Below, piece after piece: positions 1 through 6,761 of a stretch of 15,355 nucleotides of DNA. Under the pieces are notes generated by a model. The model was not told where the DNA came from, did no database searches, and was given only the letters and a program-made list of their open reading frames with translations. A program made the translations under genes and the position numbers. Position 1 is the stretch's first letter. Each line of letters starts with the position of its first letter. This DNA is from Fibrobacteraceae bacterium (GTDB lineage Bacteria > Fibrobacterota > Fibrobacteria > Fibrobacterales > Fibrobacteraceae), in contig JALNVO010000039.1 of NCBI GenBank assembly GCA_023231365.1, forward strand, positions 1 through 15,355, in the 5' to 3' direction.

Positions 1-432
1 AAGCCCGTAGTGCTCCGCCCGGGAGGAATTACTCCCGAAATGATCGAACACGTCGCGGGGAGCGTATCATTCCACGAATCAAAGTCAAACCCCAAGGGCC
101 CGATGCTCGCCCCGGGGATGATTGACAGGCACTACCGCCCCCAGGTGCCGCTCTTTTACGGCAAAGTTCCCGATGGGGCGAAGCTTCCAAAAGGCACGGT
201 GCGCATAGCTTTTGGAAATACCAAATCCGTAATTTCTCCGACAATTAATTTATCTGAAGCCGGGGATTTCAAAGAAGCGACGGCTAATTTATACGCATAT
301 ATGCGCCTGATGGATAAACCGGGCAATACTTTGATTTTAGTAGATCCCATTCCAAACGAAGGTTTGGGAATTGCCTGCAATGATCGCCTTAAAAGGGCGG
401 GAGTTCGCCAATTTCCCGAATTTGCCGACTAG
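1..432 (+). CDS. Threonylcarbamoyl-AMP synthase, Sua5 type (C-terminal part)
   Basis: The reading frame is open from the first base, so the gene is cut at its 5' end; only about 143 C-terminal residues are seen. The opening LRPGGIT is the end of the YrdC/TsaC-like catalytic domain, where Sua5 proteins have a conserved RPGxI motif. It is followed by the Sua5-specific linker (APGMIDRHYRPQ, matching the family's SPGMKYRHYAP) and the Rossmann-like Sua5 domain, ending with EGLGIACNDRLKRAG (family: EGLGxAxxDRLxRAA). The enzyme makes threonylcarbamoyl-AMP from threonine, bicarbonate and ATP, for the t6A modification at position 37 of ANN-decoding tRNAs, in the cytoplasm. The presence of the extra domain marks the long Sua5 form rather than TsaC. 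Its last 44 bp overlap the convergent dipeptidase gene. The gene identity is firm; the catalytic domain lies outside the window. Confidence 0.9.
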   Translation, partial: KPVVLRPGGITPEMIEHVAGSVSFHESKSNPKGPMLAPGMIDRHYRPQVPLFYGKVPDGAKLPKGTVRIAFGNTKSVISPTINLSEAGDFKEATANLYAYMRLMDKPGNTLILVDPIPNEGLGIACNDRLKRAGVRQFPEFAD

Positions 433-1126
433 GAATTGAATTAAAATGCCACCATTCAGAGGAAAGCGGGATAAATCCCGATTTTTTCATGATATAGCGC
501 AAGAGATTCCGGTTGGCAATTTCAACAGACGTAAGAGAGCCTTCCTTTAATGCATCCGATTCCCCGCGAGAACCCGCGCGAGATTCAAAAGAGTCGAAAT
601 CCGTTCCCATATCGAGCAGGGCTCCGGAAGAATCCGCGATCGATAAATCCAAGGCGTAGCCGAAATTGTGGACGCTCCCCCGCTTCGGATTGGATACATA
701 ATCCGAAAAAGGAGTTCCCGCAACAATTTCGCGGAGTTTCCTTTGCGCATAAAGCGGACGGGATGCATCAAATATGACAAAGCTGCAACCCGGGCATTCT
801 TTTTGCAGCAGCGAAACAGCCCGTTTAAGTTTTATCGCCGCAGCGCGTTTAAGAAAAGCTTTCCTAGCCCCACAGTAAAGATCAAGCCCCGTGATATTGT
901 GAGATGAGGCATAGCGCAAATCTAATTTGACATACGGATAATGCGATATTTCTACATAGGACGTATCATTTTCAACAAATGAAATCCATTTGGCATAGGC
1001 GGAACAATAGCTTCGAGGCTTTGCAGGCGTCTGTGGAACAAAAACGGGTTCGGCGGAGAAGCACAAACCCAGAATAAATACAAAGTAAATTTGAACAACA
1101 CTGAATTTAAAAAAATCAAAGCGCAA
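389..1126 (-). CDS. Exported D-alanyl-D-alanine dipeptidase, VanX/DdpX family (peptidase M15D)
   Basis: A 245-residue zinc peptidase that would hydrolyse D-Ala-D-Ala or related dipeptides in the periplasm. The VanX signature is complete: SVHNFGYALD gives zinc ligands H153 and D160, EWWHF gives catalytic E224 and zinc ligand H227, and R123 in DASRP sits where VanX has its transition-state arginine. The N-terminus has a hydrophobic stretch (about residues 8-24) ending CFSA, so it is probably exported by signal peptidase I. The start is a TTG; it is chosen because AGAGG lies six bases upstream, a stop codon closes the frame just before it, and it includes the signal peptide. The gene overlaps the end of the receptor gene upstream by 11 nt and is probably co-transcribed with it. 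No vanH/vanA/vanRS neighbours are present, so a role in peptidoglycan peptide recycling or scavenging is more likely than glycopeptide resistance (inference). Confidence 0.85.
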   Translation of the reverse strand: MRFDFFKFSVVQIYFVFILGLCFSAEPVFVPQTPAKPRSYCSAYAKWISFVENDTSYVEISHYPYVKLDLRYASSHNITGLDLYCGARKAFLKRAAAIKLKRAVSLLQKECPGCSFVIFDASRPLYAQRKLREIVAGTPFSDYVSNPKRGSVHNFGYALDLSIADSSGALLDMGTDFDSFESRAGSRGESDALKEGSLTSVEIANRNLLRYIMKKSGFIPLSSEWWHFNSIPSRQIREIGELPPF

Positions 1127-3476
1127 AATTAGCCTCTACGCCAAATTGCACGTAGAGACCCATTCCCTTCGCCATAAACGGAACAAGATCATAGCCGTTA
1201 GAAGAATTTCCATCGGAATCCCGCGTTACTTGAGAGCGTTCGCGGGCATTGTCCGTGCCGAGGAACTCCAAGGATGAGACATCCAAATTAGCAAAAATAT
1301 TGTCGGCTTCTACGTAAAAGCGTACTTTTCTAAAAAAGAAAACATTTCCCGGTAAATCCAAATTCACGCGGGCATCCGTACGGAAAAGATTTGCGTATTC
1401 ATTGTAATCGCGAATTTTGCGAGTGCCAAGTATACCCGTTTCCGAATTAGACGGAGTAATTTGATAATAATAAAGCGGGCGATGCCACGCAGCGTGATGG
1501 GACAAAATGACGGATACTAAAGAATCCTTGCGCGGATAATAGCGCACAAAAGAAGATATATCCAAGCGGGAATTAGCCTCCCACGGCAAAGAACGCCCGT
1601 CCGAAAGCGAATATTCGCCATAGACAGAACTTAAGTTCGTACCGAGCGCAAAATGATGGCGGGTGCGGGCTTCAAGCTTGCCTGCCGCACCGAGTACCCA
1701 AGCATCGTCCGCATCGGAAAGTTCCCTGTAATGCGCATAAGCAAGAGGTACGGGAAGATCTGGATCAATATAATATCTTGCAAATCCATGAGCGCTCACT
1801 TCCAAACGTTTTTCCGTATAACCCAAGCCTAGCTTCCCAGAAGCTCCGGAAATAATGTCACTTACGAGTTCCCCATCGTCCCAAGTATCCTTCCAATCTC
1901 CGCGCCAAGCGGTATTGCCGAATATGTGAAAGCCTTGACCCTGTACTACTCCGGGAGAACCTGCAGAAAAATTGTGGTCAAAATCGAGCGATACCGTCGG
2001 CATTCCCTTATGGCTATCGATATCCGCAACCGCACCAAAGGCAAAAATTGTCTTCTGCGCCTCGGATGTCCAAGCTAAGCGCCAAGAACCCGACAGGACG
2101 TCTGCACTAAGATCCGTTGTCTGCGTTGAAGAAAAATCAGGCCATTTGCGTTCTACAATGTGATGCTCATAGAGAAGAGCTCCGGAAAGATCTGAGCCCA
2201 AGATGTGACCGGGGAAAGGCTTATCCGCACCTGCGGAAATAGTCGTCTTGGTTTGGGAATAGCCATCGATGAACGCGGCATTTTCCGAAGCAGCACCATT
2301 GCGGAATCCCGTCGTATCCCGGAGCGTATCGGAAGCTTCTTCGCGGACAATTCCTCCATGGAAGCTAGTGCCAAGTGCAGATTGGTATTCCAAACCTGCG
2401 ACCGCATAAGTGCGACTGCCGCGGATAATGTTCACGCTGTTGGTCGTTTCTAATGAAGTCGTCGTATCCTGGCGGATCACATAAGTATCGTTGCTGTAAA
2501 TGCCGTTTACCATCCAGTGGTTATCAAGCGAATCCGAACCGGCGATTTGGGCAAACATATCATAAGAAGAAAGATCAAACGCATCTGCGCTCTCTATAGA
2601 GCAGTCATCGCAAGTAGCACCGCGTTTGCGGAACTCGGTAAAGAATTTTTCACCCATGTTCTTAAGCATTTCAGCATCCAGATAGCGGAAGCTGAAACGG
2701 AACGAATCCCAAAAAAGGGAAGGACCGCCGATAGTCACTTCGCGAAGCGTTGTCCCTGCAGAAAGCCCGAGCTCAAAATCTTCGCCCGAAAGCGTTTCGG
2801 GAATATAATCGACTGAGCTCGCCAGTCCTTGACCAATCGGGCCTTCACCATAATGATCATAAATATCTATCGATTTCAACAGATGCGGATTGATTACAGA
2901 TAAGTTTCCCGGAAATCCAACATCCAGATGGCGCATATTCGGAATGCGCAGGCGGCCCAAGTGATAGCCGACTTCATCAGCCCGGGAGCCATCATAATAC
3001 AAATTGCTTGAAAAATCTTTCTGTCCCGAAACCCCCTCGAATTCGCTCATCAATTCAGAAAGGTCAAAACGCATGCCTGCGACATCTTCCAAGCGCTCTA
3101 CGGAAATATGAGAAGGTTCCGTCCACTTGACAACCGATCCTCCGCCGATCACAGTACTTTCGCCTAAATTTCTCACGTTGGGATGCATCACGGCGACAAT
3201 GTCCATCAGATCCGTATAATCCGAAAGCGAAATATGCAGAGTATCATACCCATCCTTAAAAAGAACAAGGCTTGCATTTCTCGAATCTACAGTCAATTCC
3301 ATGCGGCCATTGCCATCCGTCTGTCCGAGTTCCTTTCCCGACAGATAGGTGATGTTTACAGAAGAAAGCGGGTGGTCCGTTTCAGTCTCCAAAACGACAC
3401 CGATCACTCTCGTTGGACTAGCAAAGGCCAAAATAGGCAAAAACAGGCAGGAGAAGTATAAAATTCGCTTGAGCAT
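1116..3476 (-). CDS. TonB-dependent-receptor-like outer-membrane protein with N-terminal carboxypeptidase-regulatory-like domain
   Basis: A 786-residue protein. Residues 1-19 are a clear signal peptide ending in LAFA. Residues about 22-95 form a CarboxypepD_reg/CNA-B-like beta-sandwich (RVIGVVLE, DHPLSSVNI, GQTDGNGRMEL, KDGYDTL). Around 104-113 (LGESTVIGGG) is the usual link to the plug, and about 120-230 fits a plug domain. The rest, about 235-786, is rich in alternating aromatic/polar strands typical of a 22-strand barrel and ends in a hydrophobic residue (NFAL). Such proteins take up ligands too large for porins, powered by TonB-ExbBD; the ligand here cannot be told. A CDDC motif lies near residue 290, probably in an early loop. 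The ATG start fits the signal peptide, though the Shine-Dalgarno match upstream is weak. It is transcribed divergently from the nitrilase gene and is followed by the dipeptidase gene with an 11-nt overlap. No SusD-like partner is adjacent, arguing against a classical SusC/D glycan system. Confidence 0.8.
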   Translation of the reverse strand: MLKRILYFSCLFLPILAFASPTRVIGVVLETETDHPLSSVNITYLSGKELGQTDGNGRMELTVDSRNASLVLFKDGYDTLHISLSDYTDLMDIVAVMHPNVRNLGESTVIGGGSVVKWTEPSHISVERLEDVAGMRFDLSELMSEFEGVSGQKDFSSNLYYDGSRADEVGYHLGRLRIPNMRHLDVGFPGNLSVINPHLLKSIDIYDHYGEGPIGQGLASSVDYIPETLSGEDFELGLSAGTTLREVTIGGPSLFWDSFRFSFRYLDAEMLKNMGEKFFTEFRKRGATCDDCSIESADAFDLSSYDMFAQIAGSDSLDNHWMVNGIYSNDTYVIRQDTTTSLETTNSVNIIRGSRTYAVAGLEYQSALGTSFHGGIVREEASDTLRDTTGFRNGAASENAAFIDGYSQTKTTISAGADKPFPGHILGSDLSGALLYEHHIVERKWPDFSSTQTTDLSADVLSGSWRLAWTSEAQKTIFAFGAVADIDSHKGMPTVSLDFDHNFSAGSPGVVQGQGFHIFGNTAWRGDWKDTWDDGELVSDIISGASGKLGLGYTEKRLEVSAHGFARYYIDPDLPVPLAYAHYRELSDADDAWVLGAAGKLEARTRHHFALGTNLSSVYGEYSLSDGRSLPWEANSRLDISSFVRYYPRKDSLVSVILSHHAAWHRPLYYYQITPSNSETGILGTRKIRDYNEYANLFRTDARVNLDLPGNVFFFRKVRFYVEADNIFANLDVSSLEFLGTDNARERSQVTRDSDGNSSNGYDLVPFMAKGMGLYVQFGVEANFAL

Positions 3477-3499
3477 ATTAGTTTTCTAAAATATATAAT
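3469..3499 (+). promoter_or_regulatory. Candidate promoter for the amidase-cysE-nth operon in a 39-bp divergent intergenic region
   Basis: A perfect TATAAT lies at 3494-3499, with a partial -35 (TTGAGC, 3469-3474) 19 bp upstream. Transcription would begin around 3506-3508, leaving only 8-10 nt before the ATG at 3516, with no Shine-Dalgarno sequence. On the other strand, AATATA at 3490-3495 reads TATATT and could be the -10 of the receptor gene, so the two promoters would overlap. Assigned by sigma70-like pattern only; the promoter consensus of this organism is unknown. Confidence 0.4.
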
Positions 3500-3515
3500 T
3501 TCTAGTTTACAGACT

Positions 3516-4274
3516 ATGGCAAAAGCATACTTAATACAGACCGTTGCAGAGGCTACCAGCAAGGAAAGATCATTTGAAAAGGTACGCGGGCTTGTTGAAA
3601 GCGCTCATCTAAAACAAGGAAGCCTCATCATCTTCCCGGAAATGTTCACTACGGGATTCCTAACTGCACCCGAAAAGGACTCTGGAGAGATCCTTGTTCC
3701 GAGCAAGGCTTCTGCTTTGTCCCGTTTTTTGCAGGAGCTCGCCGACAGAACAGATTGTACGGTACTCGGCGGCGGTATTGAAAAATTCGGGAATTCTTTT
3801 AGGAATGCCACTGGCGCCTATTTTCCAAAGAAAAAAACACCAGAAGCAATCTACCGCAAGCGCCACTTATTCGCCGAAGAGGCTTCTCATTTTGAACCAG
3901 GCGAAGATTTTGCCCACTTCGAATGGGCGGGATTTTCCATTTATCCATTCATCTGTTTTGATTTGCGCTTTCCAGAAGATTTCCGCCACGCAAGGGCCTC
4001 TGGAGCAACCCTGATTACAGTACAGGCCGAATGGCCTCATTCGAGGTCTCTCGCCTGGGAAACCCTGCTGCGGGCAAGAGCCATCGAGAACCAATGCTTC
4101 ATCCTCGCTGTAAACCGCGCAGGAGATGATTTTGGCGGAAGCTGCGCATTCGGGCCTTCTGGAGAGATGCTCCTCGGTACATCCGCAAGAGAAGGCATAT
4201 ACGAAGTTTCTATCGATCCTTCTGACGTAGAAGCCGCTCGCAAGGCATTTCCCATTCCCCCGCCGATTTTATGA
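3516..4274 (+). CDS. Nitrilase-superfamily C-N hydrolase, omega-amidase (YafV-like)
   Basis: A 252-residue cytoplasmic amidase of the usual length for the family. The catalytic triad is visible in order: E42 in FPEMFTTGF, K115 in YRKRHLF, and nucleophile C147 in ICFDLRFPE. The EMFTTGF and CxDLRFP motifs are those of the YafV/NIT2-type omega-amidases, which deamidate alpha-ketoglutaramate and 2-oxosuccinamate and hydrolyse the 2-oxo-4-methylthiobutyrate-linked transamination by-products. A role in cleaning up glutamine/methionine transamination products is known for the family; here it would fit next to cysE, but that link is inference. The ATG at 3516 starts the conserved N-terminal strand (AKAYLIQT). 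No Shine-Dalgarno sequence precedes it, and a candidate -10 lies just upstream, so the transcript may be nearly leaderless. Its stop overlaps the next start (ATGA at 4271-4274). Confidence 0.85.
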   Translation: MAKAYLIQTVAEATSKERSFEKVRGLVESAHLKQGSLIIFPEMFTTGFLTAPEKDSGEILVPSKASALSRFLQELADRTDCTVLGGGIEKFGNSFRNATGAYFPKKKTPEAIYRKRHLFAEEASHFEPGEDFAHFEWAGFSIYPFICFDLRFPEDFRHARASGATLITVQAEWPHSRSLAWETLLRARAIENQCFILAVNRAGDDFGGSCAFGPSGEMLLGTSAREGIYEVSIDPSDVEAARKAFPIPPPIL

Positions 4275-4633
4275 TGGACATAATCCTTGAAATACCTGCC
4301 CAGTCCGCAACATATGGCATTTCCAGACAAATGACGCTGACTCAACTTTCACAAGAAGGATTCCCAATCGCAGAAGCCTGCGATGCACTCCTGCCCGCCC
4401 GGATCTGTTTTTCTGGACGCGACAACTTTCCTTGGGACGCCTATCTGAACAAGATCTCCATTTTTTGGCAGCTTTCCAAAAACGATGCCCTGCCATACGC
4501 ATTCAGGCTCAAAAGAAACATCCCCGAAGATTTGTACAAAGCGATCCCCCGGCTTTCTGCAAATGAAGCCTTAGACCTGCTTCATAAATTGGGAAAGCTT
4601 AAAGCCATCGATGCTTTTTCTAAATTGGGCTAG
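4271..4633 (+). CDS. Small hypothetical protein, translationally coupled to the amidase
   Basis: A 120-residue protein that I do not recognise. No signal peptide or membrane segment is apparent, so it is probably cytoplasmic. The N-terminal half mixes short strands (MDIILEIP; ARICFSGRD) with a helix-turn region; the C-terminal half (from about residue 75) looks mostly helical, ending in two leucine/lysine-rich helices (ANEALDLLHKLGKLKAIDAF). It begins inside the amidase stop codon (ATGATGA; either ATG at 4271 or the one at 4274 could be used) and ends 20 bp before cysE. The coupling and the coding-like composition make it likely to be real. A link to the amidase or to cysteine synthesis is only suggested by position. 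Confidence 0.65.
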   Translation: MMDIILEIPAQSATYGISRQMTLTQLSQEGFPIAEACDALLPARICFSGRDNFPWDAYLNKISIFWQLSKNDALPYAFRLKRNIPEDLYKAIPRLSANEALDLLHKLGKLKAIDAFSKLG

Positions 4634-4653
4634 CACCGTTAAAGGAGTTTGCC

Positions 4654-5457
4654 GTGCCAGTTAGAGACATATTTCCCGCACTCGTAAAAGAAGCCCTGGA
4701 GCTTGCGAATAAAGAACCTCTCCTCAAATCCGTTTTAGAAGAACAAATCGTATTCCGCGAATCTTTCGCCGAAATTTTGGCAGTAACGCTTTCCCGCAAA
4801 CTCGCAAGTTCTATTCTCAACGAGTTTCAGCTGGAAACGCTATTTCTCACAATCTACCGCGAGAATCCCTCCATCATTGAAGATTCCGCCGAAGATCTCT
4901 GGGCGACACTAGACCGCGATGCAGCTTGCCATTCCGCACTGGAACCGCTCCTCTTTTTTAAGGGATACCAAGCAATACAGGCCTACCGCATCGCCCATGC
5001 TCTTTGGAAAACCGACCGCCAATTCTTAGCAGAAATGCTCCAAAGCTTGATTAGCCAAAAGCTGGCAGTCGATATCCACCCGGCGGCAAAAATAGGTCAT
5101 GGTATCCTCCTCGACCACGCAACGGACTTAGTCATCGGAGAAACGGCACGCGTCGGGAACAACGTTTCCATTCTACACGGAGTAACACTCGGCGGTACTG
5201 GCAACGAAACCGGCGAACGCCACCCGAAAGTCGGAGATGGAGTGATGCTCGGCGCCCACGCCCAACTCTTAGGCAACATCCATATAGGCAAAGGTGCAAA
5301 AATCGGAGCAGGAGCCGTTGTCCTCGACGATGTTCCACCCCATACCACCGTGGCAGGAGTCCCTGCAGTAAAAGTCGGACATCCGGAAAATGCGATGCCG
5401 AGCCTTGAAATGCAGCAGGACTTCACCCTCGATGCTAAGGACGATTCAAAAAAGTGA
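4654..5457 (+). CDS. cysE: Serine O-acetyltransferase
   Basis: A 267-residue enzyme that transfers acetyl from acetyl-CoA to L-serine, the first committed step of cysteine synthesis. The N-terminal helical SAT domain occupies about residues 1-135 (conserved FFKGYQAIQAYRIAHALW). The left-handed beta-helix of hexapeptide repeats spans about 138-245, with the DIHPAAKIG, DHATDLVIGETA, GVTLGGTG, RHPKVGDGVMLGA, IGAGAVV and AGVPA blocks. The catalytic pair D140 and H155 have the same 15-residue spacing as D143/H158 of the E. coli enzyme. The start is GTG at 4654, supported by AAAGGAG at 4641-4647 six bases upstream. The tail (PSLEMQQDF) follows the E. coli pattern but ends in DDSKK, not in the C-terminal isoleucine that E. 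coli CysE inserts into the CysK active site. The gene overlaps nth by GTGA. Confidence 0.93.
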   Translation: MPVRDIFPALVKEALELANKEPLLKSVLEEQIVFRESFAEILAVTLSRKLASSILNEFQLETLFLTIYRENPSIIEDSAEDLWATLDRDAACHSALEPLLFFKGYQAIQAYRIAHALWKTDRQFLAEMLQSLISQKLAVDIHPAAKIGHGILLDHATDLVIGETARVGNNVSILHGVTLGGTGNETGERHPKVGDGVMLGAHAQLLGNIHIGKGAKIGAGAVVLDDVPPHTTVAGVPAVKVGHPENAMPSLEMQQDFTLDAKDDSKK

Positions 5458-6086
5458 CAAAGAAAGAGCGGATTTCCTTTGTTGAAAAAACGCTCGACGC
5501 ACTTTATCCAGCGCCGGAAATTCCGCTTCATTTCACAAGCCCTTACACATTCCTCATTGCAGTTCTCCTCAGCGCCCAATGCACGGACAAACGCGTAAAT
5601 GAAGTAACGCCCAAGCTTTTTAAACTAGCTTCTACCCCAGAGGAAATGGCAAAAGTTTCTGCGAAAAAGATAGAGGAAATCATTCACCCGTGCGGGCTCG
5701 CACCCGCCAAAAGCCGTCACATTCTGGAACTTTCAAAAATTCTTGTCAAGAAATACGGCGGACATATCCCCAGCACATTTGAAGATTTGGAAAGCCTTCC
5801 GGGAGTGGGGCACAAAACCGCGAGCGTCCTTATGTCACAAGAATTCGGAGTGCCAGCGTTCCCTGTGGACACGCACATTCATAGACTTGCAATGCGCTGG
5901 GGCTTAAGCGACGGATCTAGCGTAGAACAAACGGAAAAAGACCTCAAAAAAGCCTTTGCAGAAAATACCTGGAACAAGCGCCACTTGCAAATTATCTACT
6001 TCGGGCGCGAATATTGCACGGCACGCGGTCATAGTCCGCAACTTTGCCCGATATGCAGCCGGATCGGTTGCAGAGAAAAAGTATAG
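5454..6086 (+). CDS. nth: Endonuclease III (DNA glycosylase/AP lyase)
   Basis: A 210-residue base-excision repair enzyme that removes oxidised pyrimidines and cleaves the abasic site. The early block LLSAQCTDKRVN (about 38-49) is the family hallmark. The helix-hairpin-helix LPGVGHKTA contains catalytic K121, and VDTHIHR contains D139. Four cysteines for a [4Fe-4S] cluster are at 188, 198, 201 and 206, giving C-x9-C-x2-C-x4-C, whereas E. coli Nth has C-x6-C-x2-C-x5-C; the cluster is probably kept but its loop differs. The start is GTG at 5454 within the cysE stop (GTGA), giving MTKKERI at the expected N-terminus. Translational coupling to cysE is likely; the pairing has no obvious metabolic reason. 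Confidence 0.92.
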   Translation: MTKKERISFVEKTLDALYPAPEIPLHFTSPYTFLIAVLLSAQCTDKRVNEVTPKLFKLASTPEEMAKVSAKKIEEIIHPCGLAPAKSRHILELSKILVKKYGGHIPSTFEDLESLPGVGHKTASVLMSQEFGVPAFPVDTHIHRLAMRWGLSDGSSVEQTEKDLKKAFAENTWNKRHLQIIYFGREYCTARGHSPQLCPICSRIGCREKV

Positions 6087-6095
6087 TTTTACCTT

Positions 6096-6761
6096 ATGGG
6101 AAAACTAAAACCCATTTTTTTCAGCCTCTTTCTTTGCCTGTTCTATACGGCATGCTTGGAAACGCCCGAAAATCCAGAATACTCCAAAAACGGCTTGGAG
6201 GTTTCCGTATGCATTAAACAAAATGGGAACTCCTGCTCTTACACATTACAAGCGACTCCCGCAGATTCGTTTGAACTAAAAGCGGTAACAACACCCGAAG
6301 AACTAGAAGACAGCCTTGACTATTATTGGGTAAAAAAGAAAACAGTCCTTTCCTCAAGAAAGACCTTTACAACAGATACGAGTTCCGTTCCCGATTCCCT
6401 CATCGCAAAAGACAAGAACGGCAATTCTCTGACAGTTGCACTCCATTTCATTTTTGATACAACTCCCGAACTAGATTCCATCACCGTCCCTAGAGACAGC
6501 GATACTTTGTACGGAAACGAAAGTACCGCTTTTACATTTTCCTTCCATGCAGAAGATAAAGATAAAGGCGACACACTCTTCTACACATTTGAAGCCGATT
6601 CCGCCTCTTTCTATGCAGGGACGTTTACCACAATCATCCAATCGGGATTCTCTCCCGGCAAGCACAAATTCCGAATCATCGTCAAAGATCTTCTCGGGCT
6701 ATCCGATACTCTCAGCTATAGAACATTCTTTGTAAAAGATACAAGCGGGAGCAGAGAATGA
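6096..6761 (+). CDS. Lipoprotein with two Ig/PKD-like modules, first gene of the envelope operon
   Basis: A 221-residue lipoprotein. The signal peptide has a charged start, a hydrophobic core and a lipobox ending YTAC, with the lipidated cysteine at C20. Residues about 30-120 form a PKD-like beta-sandwich with DYYW at 75-78. Residues about 122-215 form a second Ig/Fn3-like module (PELDS start, LFYTFEADS, then PGKHKFRIIVKDLLGLSDT). The same two-module order recurs in the next two genes, so this is the short member of a paralogous trio. The ATG at 6096 lies 9 bp after nth and has no Shine-Dalgarno sequence; a TATAGT at 6082-6087 might be a -10, but the -35 is missing. The stop overlaps the next start. 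The protein is expected to be anchored in the outer membrane; its function is unknown. Confidence 0.75.
   Translation: MGKLKPIFFSLFLCLFYTACLETPENPEYSKNGLEVSVCIKQNGNSCSYTLQATPADSFELKAVTTPEELEDSLDYYWVKKKTVLSSRKTFTTDTSSVPDSLIAKDKNGNSLTVALHFIFDTTPELDSITVPRDSDTLYGNESTAFTFSFHAEDKDKGDTLFYTFEADSASFYAGTFTTIIQSGFSPGKHKFRIIVKDLLGLSDTLSYRTFFVKDTSGSRE

Noticed and set aside
389..1126. Vancomycin-resistance vanX
   Set aside because: The catalytic motifs are VanX-like, but there is no vanH, vanA/B or vanRS next to it, the protein is exported, and the host appears Gram-negative; a general D,D-dipeptidase is the safer call.
2517..2816. A 99-codon frame antisense to the receptor gene
   Set aside because: It is fully inside the receptor gene, basic and featureless, with no ribosome site; treated as a shadow.
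1116..3476. SusC-type glycan importer
   Set aside because: The N-terminal regulatory-like domain is shared with SusC, but the protein is shorter than usual SusC proteins and no SusD-like lipoprotein is adjacent.
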